NCBI RefSeq assembly: GCF_024166365.1
Contig: NC_064842.1
Coordinates: forward strand, 22,291,001-22,355,000
From: Elephas maximus indicus
Lineage: Eukaryota > Chordata > Mammalia > Proboscidea > Elephantidae
DNA length: 64,000 nucleotides
Direction: 5' to 3'
Shown: piece by piece, positions 1 to 9,010 of the stretch
How the letters are laid out: every line of letters begins with the position of its first letter
Numbering within the stretch: the stretch's first letter is position 1
The notes under the pieces: generated by a model
Told to the model about the DNA's origin: nothing
The model's database searches: none
Seen by the model: only the letters and a program-made list of their open reading frames with translations
Program-made: the position numbers and the translations under genes

Positions 1-609
1 CGGCTCGCAAACCCATTCCAGACGACACGCTTCGTTTGGCCTGCACGATATGAAGGAGAAACATTTACTTGTCAGCATTTAAAAGTTGGGAGATTGCAGG
101 TAAAAACTGGACTGCCAGCTCTATTAGAGAAGTCCTACACCCCCGGTCTCTGCTCCCCCGCTGAAATGCATGGAGCTAGCGCGGCCCCTCCCTCGGGTCA
201 CTGAGGTCGCCCTCGCTCAGCCAGACACGGTGCCCGGGAACTAAACGCTCTCCCTTCCCAAGTCCTGCACGCAGGCAGCGCCCCCGTCCACGCGTCCAGG
301 AAGGCCATGTCAGCCCCCTCTTCCCCTCCAGAGGGTCCCCGAATCCCGAGAGGAGGGACAGGGGAGACTCGAAGATCGAGCCTTGCGGGGACCGGCAGGA
401 ACCCAGTTCCCAGCCCCAGGGCTCCCGCAGAGCCCCCTCGCCCCACTCTCCGGGAAGGGCTCTCCCCGCCCGGCCGAGGGCAGCCTGGTGCGGGCACTGA
501 TACCCGCCGCCCAACGCCCCTCACTCACTAGGGCCACAGTACCCGAGGCGAGCGGCGTAGAACACAAGGAGCCAGGCTGCAGGCGAGCGCCAAAGGGCCG
601 GCTTTTCAA

Positions 610-648
610 TTTGCGCGGGACAGGCCGGCCCCGCCCCCAGCGGAAGTG
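610..648. promoter_or_regulatory. E2F-like, GC-box and ETS cluster
   Basis: Within 39 bases there is an E2F-like TTTGCGCGGGA (610-620), an Sp1-type CCCCGCCCCC (629-638) and an ETS site CGGAAGTG (641-648). Close packing of these is typical of the core of a TATA-less promoter. Factor binding is inferred from motif match only. Confidence 0.55.
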
Positions 649-702
649 GCGTCAGTGCGCAGCCCGAGACGACGGCTCCGCCTCCGGCGGCCTACATCCG
701 CT

Positions 703-760
703 CCTTCCGGGCCTGAGCCCACCACCTCCCTGGATGTGTCGGTCGCCATGTGCTTCCGGA
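703..760. promoter_or_regulatory. Two ETS sites
   Basis: CCTTCCGG at 703-710 and CTTCCGGA at 753-760 are ETS/GABP-type cores in the orientation opposite to the sites at 641-648 and 820-827. A CGACGTCG CRE-like core lies just beyond, at 761-768. Mixed orientation fits a promoter able to fire both ways. Confidence 0.5.
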
Positions 761-819
761 CGACGTCGCCTGCCCGAGCCTCGTGCGGTCCTTTGAAGGT
801 GCAGACAGGGAACGATGCT

Positions 820-827
820 CCGGAAGT
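820..827 (+). promoter_or_regulatory. ETS site
   Basis: CCGGAAGT is a full ETS/GABP consensus. It is 24 bases upstream of the ZNF143-type motif, a pairing common in mammalian housekeeping promoters. Confidence 0.5.
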
Positions 828-850
828 TGGGAGTTTTGCTTTCGCCGGGG

Positions 851-868
851 CTTCTGGGACGTGTAGTT
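851..868 (-). promoter_or_regulatory. ZNF143/SBS-type motif
   Basis: CTTCTGGGACGTGTAGTT reads on the minus strand as an ACTACA..TCCCAGAAG motif, the well-known ZNF143 (Staf binding site) form found near transcription starts of many, often bidirectional, promoters. The match is good at both conserved halves. Confidence 0.65.
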
Positions 869-910
869 CTCTGCTGGCCGCGGTCTCCGTTCCGGGCAGC
901 TGACTTTTAA

Positions 911-1562
911 AGAGCGTCGCTGCGTGGTTTATGTTGAAATTTGGGGGAAAAGAAAATAGAGCTTGACTTCTAATATTCCTTTGAATCCCCCTGGAGACTT
1001 TGGGGGGTGGGGAGTGGATTTATAAATAATTTAACTGGTAAGTCCGAGAAAACTTTATAACCAAACAATCTTGAAAATGTGTGTAATGGATAAGTTATGG
1101 TACACAGACTTTAAAGACTTTTTGGACTTTGGTGGCGACTTGGTTACGCTTCCAGAGCCCATAACACCCCAGACCTGGTCGCCGTCCTCTTAGGAATTTT
1201 ATGGTGGAGAAGTGTGGGAAGAACCTTAGGCCAAACCACAAAATATTTTGAGTCCAGAGATCGACAGGCATGATAATTCAGATTAAATTAAAGGAGTTGA
1301 AGAAGTAGATCCATTTTTAAAAATGTTCCTGTTTGACTACCTTCTGTACGTGTTTCTCTCATGCTTCCCTTAAAACTCGTTTCATGATCGTGCCGTCATC
1401 CCCACCTGTTAACATAAAGTAGTTGAGCAGGTACCGGTTTGGGGGAAGGGGCTCAGGAGGAGCAGGGCTGCCTCTTCCCCGTTCTAGTCTTTAGAGCTGA
1501 GGCTAGGAGTGGAGGCCAGAAGAGTTACCTTCCTTTGCACTTCCAATACCCAGGGTAAACCG
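911..1562. other. Unassigned sequence after the CpG island
   Basis: Composition falls abruptly to AT-rich. I see no reading frame, repeat family or strong splice signal. It could be the start of an intron or intergenic DNA. Confidence 0.4.
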
Positions 1563-1572
1563 CACCCTGGAC

Positions 1573-1750
1573 CAAAACCAAAAAAAACGAAAACGAACCC
1601 ATTGCCGTCGAGTTGATTCCAACTCATAGCGACCCTATAGGACAGGATAGAGCTGCCCCTCAGAGCTTCCAAGGAGCACCTGGTGGATTTGAACTGCGGA
1701 CCTTTTGGTTAGGAGCTGTAGCCCTTAACCACTGTGCCACCAGGGTTTCC
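1573..1750 (-). repeat. AfroSINE, minus strand
   Basis: Read on the minus strand it runs from the tRNA-like head (ccaccagggtttcc at the right end) to the shared 3' end (cattgccgtcgagttgattcc) and an AAAACC-rich tail. Flanks caccctggac (1563-1572) and cacccaggac (1751-1760) are a 10-bp TSD with one mismatch. Confidence 0.9.
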
Positions 1751-1820
1751 CACCCAGGACTAGCTTGGAGCAAACTGTAGGGGACAGTTCCGAACAGCAG
1801 AGGGACTTAGATATGAGAGG

Positions 1821-1980
1821 GAGTCCCTGGGTGGGGCAGATGGTTAACTGCTGGGCTATTAATCAAAAGGTTGGTGGTTAGAACCCACCCACAGGTGCCT
1901 CAGAAGATAGGCCTGGCAATCTGCTTCTGGAGGTCACAGCCATGAAAGCCCTATGGTACACATCTACACTGACCCAGGAT
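1821..1980 (+). repeat. AfroSINE variant with RTE 5'UTR-like body
   Basis: The head gagtccctgggtggggcag is the variant tRNA-like head. The body (cctcagaagataggcctggcaatctgcttctgg) differs from the common AfroSINE body and resembles the 5' UTR of the RTE at 31558. The 3' end is eroded. Confidence 0.75.
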
Positions 1981-2589
1981 GGCTTCTGGTTGGTTTTGGT
2001 TATACATTAGTTCGATGTGTTTGTAGAGAGATGTTCTTAACAATCACTGGACTAAATAGCTATAGTAACTGCTTTAAGATGTCAGATCCAACCAAGAATA
2101 TGCCACACACGGGAGTCTTAGTAAGAAACCCAAACATCAAAAACGTGTCCGTTCCAGCCATTTTGAATCTGTCATGAAACTTACCTAAGGTGCTGCACTG
2201 CAAACAACCCATACTTTAAATATGGATTTGGCTGTTAGGGTCCCAGACGGGGAAGTTCTCAAGACTCCGAGGTCCCAAGAACTGGCTGCAGTGTTTGATT
2301 AGCCAGTTAAAAACTATTTCACTGAACAGAATATTTTTACTCTTTGAGAGGATTGTACCACTCAAATCCAATTTATGCAGTAATTTACTACATACCTGAG
2401 ATATACCTGTCAGTGCTAGGTAGTATGGGGGAAACAAAGATGGTCCCAACTAGGATCTAGATAGTTGGGAACACAAAACATGGACTCATCAAAAAGTTAC
2501 ATCACATTACATGATGATATATTATTAAATTCAGAATGAGTGGTACAGCCCATAAATTCTAATTTAGATTCAGCTTCAGTGTTACCAGC
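1981..2589. other. Unassigned sequence
   Basis: I see no gene or confident repeat. Short open frames on both strands have no recognisable domain. Confidence 0.3.
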
Positions 2590-3010
2590 TCCCAGAAGCT
2601 TTCCCTGAGTTGTATATTTCTCCCATGTGCACCCAACCACCTTCAGCCAACTCGTTTGCCCTGATGCTTCTCATACTCTCTCCATTCTAATTGACTTTGT
2701 CCCAAAATAATCTATAATCTCCTTGAGATAAGGTTGCCAGATATAGCAAATAAAAATACAGGACACCCAGTTAAATTTGAGTTTCAGATTAAAAAAAAAA
2801 GGGGGGGGTAGTTAAAAGTATGTTTAATGCAATATATGGGACATAACTTATAATAAAAAAGAATCCATTATTTATCTGAAATTCAGATTTGACTAGGAGT
2901 CCTGCATTTTTGTCTGGCACCCCTTTCTTAAGGGCAGGAATTATGTCTAGTGATTTTTATTTTTTTGGTGTCTAGCACTCGTGTTGATCAAAAATGCCTG
3001 AATGTGTGGC
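2590..3010 (+). repeat. L2 remnant split by a palindromic element
   Basis: The left part ends in tctccttgagata and the right part resumes with cttaagggcaggaattatgtctagtg...aataaatg, the usual L2 3' end. The element at 2731-2924 interrupts it. Confidence 0.5.
2731..2924. mobile_element. Palindromic MITE-like DNA element
   Basis: The left arm (ggttgccagatatagcaaat... to about 2790) and the right arm (about 2866-2924, ...gtcctgcatttttgtctggcacccc) are imperfect inverted repeats of about 55-60 bp. An A10G8 run lies between them. It matches the general form of an old mammalian non-autonomous DNA transposon; I do not assign a family name. Confidence 0.65.
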
Positions 3011-3072
3011 AAATAAATGTATGCCTAATAGTCCCACACCATTCTGAACTTCCTGGGCAGCTCTGATTTTAA

Positions 3073-3152
3073 ACATTCTATCTATGGCAGTTCTACTCTG
3101 TCCAAAGGGTCGCTATGAGTCGGAATTGACTCCACGGCACTGGGTTTTTGTG
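3073..3152 (+). repeat. AfroSINE 3' fragment
   Basis: It has the 3' part only: ggcagttctactctgtcc, then gggtcgctatgagtcggaattgactcc, then the gggttttt tail. It is 5'-truncated, with no clear TSD. Confidence 0.8.
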
Positions 3153-4168
3153 GGATCTTGTTGAAAGATGGTATTGTTGATTTTTACTTTGGAAAATAAT
3201 TGTCTTCATTGTTATGGAGTGGTGTTTTTCTAAAGTGCCAGACAGGGGAGATAATTGTAGGCACTAGGACTTGGTGATCCCCAGGGGCCCCTCTGGGATT
3301 TCCCCTACCTTTGTCTGGTTTCTAGAAGGGCTGCTAGCTTCACAGTTCCCCAGCACCTGCTCCCCACACAGTAAGATACGCACCAGCGCTTTCCAAGAAG
3401 AGATGTCAGAATAGGGGTTCTCTCCAGTGAACATCTGGCAGCAATGGGGAAGGCTGTTTCTATACTCAGAGCCCAGCATCCCTCCAAGCCAGGGAGACAG
3501 AACTGGTGGCGACCTCCAGTCCAGGGTAACTCAGCACCCTTTAGTCAGTTGAGTGGTCGGGGCTGCGTTTTCATTTGGCTCCTTTGTCTAACCCAATATG
3601 GATAAGTGTTAAAAACGGGATTTTTATAGTGTGAAGATAAAGATGACGATGGACATGTTAGCCGTGGTGGTGATTGTTACATAGTCAGGGAACAGAACCA
3701 CCGTTATTTCTGACGGATCATAAACAGCTCCCGTTTTCTGATTGAGGAACTTACTTTGGGGTGCTCATTTGTGTAGATTAATTAGACTAATCTTTGTTTG
3801 CATTTAATTGTTTTTCAATTTTTAATTATGTTAATAAATTTTGTTTTCATTGTGCTTTTACAGTCACTTCTATTTATGGCAAGTGATACTTAACAGTGTT
3901 AACACCAAGTTCGCTTTTCAAATTAAGTTAAAAATGAGTAACTCAAAGAAAAACTGTTAAGTAAAAGGACAGGTGTTTCTAATTAATGGGAAACATAAAT
4001 AAGTTTCTGAAACACAGTCACTTCTCCCATTATAAAAATAACGCTTCAGCTACTGCCCATTTCTCTGCTCCCCTTTATGATAAAACTTTTTGGAAGAATG
4101 GTCTCTGCGTGCTCTCTCAAATTCTTCCATTCACTGTTAGGTTTTTTCCTTTTTTTTTTAATTTAAGT
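3153..4168. other. Unassigned sequence
   Basis: AT content rises towards the right. I recognise no gene, RNA gene or repeat. Confidence 0.3.
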
Positions 4169-4181
4169 ATGACATATATTT

Positions 4182-4500
4182 GAGGTGCTGGTGGTTCAAT
4201 GGTAGAATTTTCACCTTTTATGCAGGAGACCCGGCCAGTGCACCTCATGTGCAGCCACCACCTGTCTGTGTCAGCATCAGTGGAGGTTTGCATGTTGCTA
4301 TGATGCTGAACAGGTTTCAACAGGGCTGTCACACTAAGACTAGGAAGAAAGGCCTGGTGATCTGAAAACCGTATGGATCACAATGGTCTGATCTGCAGCC
4401 CACCAGGTGGATGGTACAGGACCTGGCAGTATTTTGTTCCGTTGTGCATAGGTTCTGCTGTGAGTTGGGGACTGACTGAAAGGCAGCAAACAACAACAAC
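4182..4500 (+). repeat. Composite SINE: tRNA-Gly head, RTE 5' part, RTE 3' part
   Basis: The first about 60 bases read like tRNA-Gly: a gaggtgctggtggttcaatgg A-box region, agaattttcaccttttatgcaggaga, then cggccagtgcacc. The B-box/T-loop part is missing, apparently lost between two CCCGG stretches. The middle (gcatgttgctatgatgctg ... ctaagactaggaagaaaggcctggtgatctg) matches the RTE 5' UTR seen at 31590-31730. The end (caggacctggcagtattttgttccgttgtgcatagg ... caacaacaacaac) matches the RTE 3' end. Flanks atgacatatat (4169-4179) and atgacacacatat (4501-4513) look like a slightly diverged TSD. Confidence 0.8.
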
Positions 4501-4559
4501 ATGACACACATATAAAAAGATGCACAAATCCTAAGCGAGTGATCACAAATTGAACATAC

Positions 4560-4935
4560 CTTCATTTAGCCATCCCAGAAGATACATTGTACTCCCTTTC
4601 CAATCACAAATATCTCTGCCCTTTCCAAAAGTAACTATTAATCTGTCTTCTAACTGTATTAGATTAATTTTGTCTAGCTTGCAAAGTTTATATAAATGGA
4701 ATCGTGCAGTTTTTATTCTTTAGCATTTTCTTCTTTTACTTAGCATTGTGTTTATGCAATTTATCCATATTATTGAACCTATAGAGTTCTTTTTTATTTC
4801 TATGTAGAATTCTATTATATAAATATAATTTGTCCGTTCTACTATCGATAGGTATCTATATTGTTTCCAGATTTCAGCAGTTATTAATAATGCTACCGTG
4901 AACGTCCCTGTGAGTTCATGTATGTACATGTGACT
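4560..4935 (-). repeat. Old L1 fragment
   Basis: Phrases such as ataaatggaatcgtgcag, gcatt..gtgtttatgcaatttatccatatt and gtttccagatttcagcagttattaataatgctaccgtgaac are degraded versions of the L1 3' region found better preserved at 13640-13850 on the same strand. Confidence 0.65.
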
Positions 4936-5186
4936 TCAGCTCCTACTACTTTGCCTTTGCTTACCCTCCTTTAGCCGTACTGGCCTTGCCGTTCCTTGAA
5001 CCTTGCAGGTACAGTCCCAGTTTTGGGCCTTTGCACTAGCCATTCCTTCTGACTAGACCGCTCTTCCACTAGGTATCCATATGACTCGTTCCTTCATTTT
5101 TCTCAGGCCTCTGTTGATATATCCCTTTTCAGTGAGGCATTCTCTAACAATCCTATTTAAAATTGCAACTTCTATCTCTACCCTAA

Positions 5187-5390
5187 GAGCCCAGGTGGTA
5201 CAGTGGTTAAGTGCTGTACTGCTAAACAAAAGGTCAATGGTTCGAACCCACCAGCTACTCCACGGGAGAAAGACATGGCACTCTACTTCTGTAAAGATTA
5301 CAGCCTTGGAAGACATATGAGGCAGCTCTGCTCTGTCCTACAGGGTTGCTACAAGTTGGAAATGAGTCCATGGCACCTAACCCCAACATT
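5187..5390 (+). repeat. AfroSINE
   Basis: Head, body and 3' end are all present: gagcccaggtggtacagtggtt, gtaaagattacagccttgg, gcagctctgctctgtcc and ccatggcacctaac. It is inserted into L2. Confidence 0.88.
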
Positions 5391-5399
5391 TGTTTATTA

Positions 5400-5436
5400 G
5401 ACCCCTGGCTGGCACAAATGGTTTGCACTTGACTAC
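5400..5436 (+). repeat. SINE head fragment
   Basis: acccctggctggcacaaatg resembles the variant AfroSINE head (gtccctgggtggtgcaaacg) but the body does not follow. It is too short to classify further. Confidence 0.35.
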
Positions 5437-5949
5437 TGTCTCCCACCTGACATAATGAAAGCTCTACCAGGGCAGAGGTTTTTGTCCGTTATCTCCTACA
5501 ACATTGCCTAGCACATATTAGACTCCTACTGAATACTGGTTGAATGGATGAATGAATGAATGCATATTGAAAGTAGCTATTCACCTGAATCCAAAATGGC
5601 TACTGATATTTTTAGAGCTTGGGAGAATATTTTTATTTACAAAGCTGTTTTACAGTGAAATTAATCAAAAAATTATAAACATGAGTAGTATTTGAACAAT
5701 ATAGGACGTGGAATTCAGAAAGAATAAATGAGGTTTCTCATTCCCTAAAAAAAGTCTCTTTTTCCTTTGCAAAAAACTACATAATGCGTTCACACAAAAT
5801 GACACTTCTAAAAGATAATATAACTGTCTCCAAAATATGCATTTTAGAGAAACTGGTATAGGTATTTGGCAAAGCTGTCTTTTAGGGGCTTAAAATTTTG
5901 GGGTAAACATTAGAGCTCTCTCTCTTCCTCTTTATACGTAAGACACACA

Positions 5950-5991
5950 CACACCCCTTTATATATATATATGTATGTATATATATATCTC
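5950..5991. repeat. AC and AT microsatellite
   Basis: Short (AC)n passes into (AT)n with interspersed GT units. It is low complexity without a gene. Confidence 0.8.
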
Positions 5992-5997
5992 ATATTA

Positions 5998-6030
5998 AGG
6001 TCCCTGGGTAGTACAAATGATTTGTGCTCA
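5998..6030 (+). repeat. SINE head fragment
   Basis: ggtccctgggtagtacaaat is a second isolated variant SINE head, like the one at 5400. Confidence 0.35.
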
Positions 6031-6084
6031 TTTTTGTGGAGGGGAGATATATAAAGTATGATGAGAGTCCTGAACTATAACAAG

Positions 6085-6255
6085 AAGCACTTATTATGTT
6101 TCTTATATATTTTCCATGCTGAACTGGTAACAAGAAGTTGGTATATTTATTATCCCCATTTTGCAGATGAGACAACTAAAGCACAAAAATATTAAGGTTG
6201 GGATTTGAACCCAATGTAGTTTGGTTCTAGAGTCTATGCTTTTTAACCATTACCT
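6085..6255 (-). repeat. MIR
   Basis: ttattatccccattttgcag, atgagacaactaaagcac, gggatttgaacccaatg and agagtctatgctttttaacc are the ordered minus-strand landmarks of MIR. Confidence 0.75.
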
Positions 6256-6389
6256 TTGTATGGCCACTGTATGTATTTATCCATAGAAAAGAGAGATAGT
6301 ATATTTACACTTTCAAACTTAACAATTTTATTAATCTCTTCGGAATTATTACAGTTTCTTTTTTCAAGTGATTTAGGAAGAAGAAAGGA

Positions 6390-6605
6390 AAAGAACAATT
6401 TTTATTTAGAATCTACTCTGAGGCATTTTACATCTGTTACGTCATTGAATCTTCACAATAGCTCTGGAAAGCAACTATTACTACCCCATTTTACAGTAGA
6501 GAAAACTGAGGCACAGAGAAGTAGGTAACCTTGCCATAGTCCTCAAGCTACTATGTGATATGATTCAAACCTCGATCTGCCTGACTTCAGAAGCCTATAT
6601 TTTTC
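6390..6605 (-). repeat. MIR
   Basis: ccattttacagtagagaaaa, ctgaggcacagagaag, taaccttgccatagtc and a degraded tRNA-like end give a clear minus-strand MIR. Confidence 0.8.
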
Positions 6606-7689
6606 ACTGAGGGAGGTAAGGAGGAGAACTGGTGTCACCCAGTGAAGAACCAGGAAAGGAGGAACATACATGCTTCCAGTCAGTGGCAGGCTGTAATGGG
6701 GCTGCAGAGTCAGAAACACCGTAGACACAATTCCAACTGAGAATTTCTGGGTCAACAGATGCCTTTTTGAGACCCTGATCCTCAAAGCTGCCTCCTAGGT
6801 GAGCCTGAGCTCTGGGGAGATGAGTAAGGCAGAGCCTGTGCCATCACAGCCAGGCTGACTGTGAGAAATCAGACATCCTGGGTGGAGTGATGCAGACTGA
6901 GGGAGGCCTCCCTCCTCTGAGAGCAGCGATTGCACTCTCATGATTCTAATGTTACCACAACTGTTGCCATGGCCTGAGGGAATTCACTCACCTCAATGCT
7001 TAAACTTTTTGATTTTGTTTTGAAAAAAACATTAAAAACACAGAAAGTTACAAGAATCCTTATAACTTTTCATGATGAGCTTGGGACTTAGTCACACTAA
7101 AGGCAGGAAATGGAGATTCCCTATTTTGACTTAAAAGGGAAAGTGTGACTCACAGCATATCTGAACAGTCCCAAGGTGGCAAGGTGATGGAGGACATTGA
7201 TTTCAGCAGATGGCTGGAGGGGACACATCTATGGAAAAACTCAGTGAAATATAAACAGGAATAATGAAACAGATATCAGTAGGTGAATGGAACGAGGAAA
7301 ACAGCCAGCAGCAGACTGCTTACTGATGAGAAATACAAGATGGAGAGGCTCAGCTTAAACAAAGGGGTCACATTGATTACAAGGCAAAGAGTAGTCCTTG
7401 TGGAGTGAATGCCAGATTCTGCATGAAGCAGCTGTTCTCAGAATGAAAGTGTGAATTTCTGTCCACTTACAGGTTTTTCAGCCTATAGGAGACTTAGCCA
7501 GCAGTTCTGTTTTCAGAAGGAGAGGATAGACGCTTCCTTTAATCCCACCATTTAAACTTTAATAAATATTTTTACAAAACAGCTGTGGCCATTTTTTCCA
7601 TTCTTTATCTTTCTCTGTATGTCTATCCCTATCTGTACATATGTCTATGTAGATTTCTTCTATTATCCCTTATATATTACCTTAGTTGG
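6606..7689. other. Unassigned sequence
   Basis: No recognised gene or repeat. The longest frames lack domains. The sequence is moderately AT-rich and looks non-coding. Confidence 0.3.
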
Positions 7690-8110
7690 TTAAGAGTTTC
7701 AGCTCTGGACACACATTCTTGTGTACTGACGAGTAGATTCTGATTCACAGCAACCCTGTATGACAGAGTAGAGCTGCTCCATAGGGCTTCCTAGGCTGTG
7801 ATATTTGTGGGAGCAGATTGCCAGGTCATTTCTCCCGAGAAGCTGCTGGGGGGTTCGAACCACCAACTTTTCGGTTAGCAGTTATGTGCTTATTCTTTGC
7901 GCCATCAGGGCGCCTTCTGGACACACATTACTTGGATTCAGATTTGGACTGAGTAATTTATTAGATGTGTGACTTTGGGAAAGTTTCTGAATGTCTTCAT
8001 TTTCAGTTTCCTTATCTGAAAACTGTGGTGAATAATGAAGCAGCATGAACTGCTTCACAGGGTTGTCAAGATCGAGAGTGCCGTGAACCAGACACTGCAC
8101 TACAGAACCA
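7690..8110 (+). repeat. MIR split by a SINE
   Basis: The left part (ttggttaagagtttcagctc) continues after the SINE as ggacacacattacttggattcag, gtgtgactttgggaaag and cagtttccttatctg, the order expected of MIR. Confidence 0.75.
7718..7915 (-). repeat. AfroSINE inside MIR
   Basis: It is a minus-strand copy with its head at the right (gcgccatcagggcgcc). A perfect 14-bp TSD, tctggacacacatt, occurs at 7704-7717 and 7916-7929 and fixes both ends. Confidence 0.93.
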
Positions 8111-8189
8111 GACGCTGCTGCGGCCTTTGCGTGCGGCATCTCATTTGATCCTGTTTTTAACAGTGACAGAAAACCCACATACTTTGTTG

Positions 8190-8375
8190 TGTAGAGTGAC
8201 TTACAGTTGCTCAGAGCTTTCGCACGTTTTTCATTTGGTCTTCACAACAACCTAGTGAGACAGGTCAGGTTTTCCCCTTTTTTTTTTTTTGCTAAATGAG
8301 GAACATGAGGCTTCCAGCTCTGTTCAGGGACGTGCCCAATATCATAGATCAAGTGATAAGGTCAGAATCTTATCT
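8190..8375 (-). repeat. MIR
   Basis: tttggtcttcacaacaacct, gaggaacatgaggcttcc and gacgtgcccaatatcat fit a degraded minus-strand MIR; a T-run has expanded in the middle. Confidence 0.6.
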
Positions 8376-8754
8376 TAAAAGGTGTTATTCTTAGTTCAAT
8401 GTCCTTGTCACAACCTTGTGTTATTCTTTTGGTAGTTAATTTGACCAACTTTGTTCATAATGGAAAAATCAAAATTACAGCCCAGGTCTCCTCTCCATAC
8501 ACCTCATTCTGAACCTCTGGTTTCACTCAAGAAGTACTCAGAACAGGGGAGCCTTTTCCCGATTATTTCAGCAAGAGGCTCAAGACAAATGGTCATTGGC
8601 TCTAATTGATCTGGCTTTGGCCAAGCCCAACCCTAGAAAGGGCAGGTAGACTCAGCACCACTGAAATCCCTGGATCTAAGAATGGTAAAGGGGGGCCTTC
8701 AGAGCATTCCTCCTTCTCCTGGTAACAAAACTTAACTTCCCTTTGGGAAATCGC

Positions 8755-8835
8755 CCCTTTATTCATCTCACTAGTGAGGAAACGGAGGCCCAAAGAGCTG
8801 AAGTCACAGACCTATGGCAGAGCTGAATATTACCA
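8755..8835 (-). repeat. MIR fragment
   Basis: gtgaggaaacggaggccc, aaagagctgaagtcacagac and atggcagagctgaatatt match the central MIR in minus orientation. Confidence 0.6.
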
Positions 8836-8839
8836 AATA

Positions 8840-9010
8840 ATTATAGAGTGCTTATAATTTGCAAGACACTGTCCTAAGGACTAAGAACAAGGATAAATAT
8901 TGTCCTTGTGCCTAAGAAGCTTAGAGACCCTTGGGGAGACAGACCCAAAACACCAAACACAACTATGAAATAAAATGGCAAGTACCACACAGGAAAATAA
9001 TTAAAATTCT
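8840..9010 (+). repeat. Ancient L2/MIR-class fragment
   Basis: gagtgcttataatttgcaag, acactgtcctaaggac and gcctaagaagcttagagacc resemble the common mammalian 'tgccaggcactgttctaag ... gagcttacattct' repeat. The exact family is uncertain. Confidence 0.4.

Larger units (their letters stand above)
748..903 (+). other. Candidate first-exon reading frame (51 codons)
   Basis: An ATG with G at -3 (gtcgccATGt) opens a 51-codon frame ending in TGA at 901-903. The predicted peptide starts MCFRTTSPARASCG and matches no family I recognise. It lies across the ETS/ZNF143 sites, so it may simply be open by chance in GC-rich promoter DNA. A weak splice donor (AAG|GTGCAG, about 796-801) lies inside. It is reported only as a start codon worth testing against transcript data, not as a gene. 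Confidence 0.12.
150..910. promoter_or_regulatory. CpG island promoter
   Basis: The block is dense in CG dinucleotides and G+C, in sharp contrast to the AT-rich remainder. It carries a GC box, at least four ETS cores and a ZNF143-type motif, with no clear TATA box, which is the usual make-up of a housekeeping mammalian promoter. Motifs occur in both orientations, so transcription in either or both directions is possible. Donor-like sites exist on the plus strand (CAG|GTAAAA at 107-111) and on the minus strand (a GTGAGTG reading left from position 528). I could not identify the gene; its coding exons are probably outside the window or too small to recognise. Confidence 0.8.
4936..5575 (+). repeat. 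L2 3' region, interrupted by a SINE
   Basis: The left part (actggccttgccgttccttgaac ... gcctttgcactagcc ... cagtgaggcattctctaac) and the right part (gggcagaggtttttgtc ... gcctagcacatatta ... gaatggatgaatgaatgaatg) follow the L2 consensus in order. The SINE at 5187-5390 sits between them. Confidence 0.8.

Noticed and set aside
383..796. Long plus-strand frame in the CpG island as a coding exon
   Set aside because: High GC removes stop codons; several overlapping frames on both strands are equally open and none has a domain.
4182..4245. Functional tRNA-Gly gene
   Set aside because: The B box/T loop is missing and the sequence continues directly into RTE-derived SINE body.
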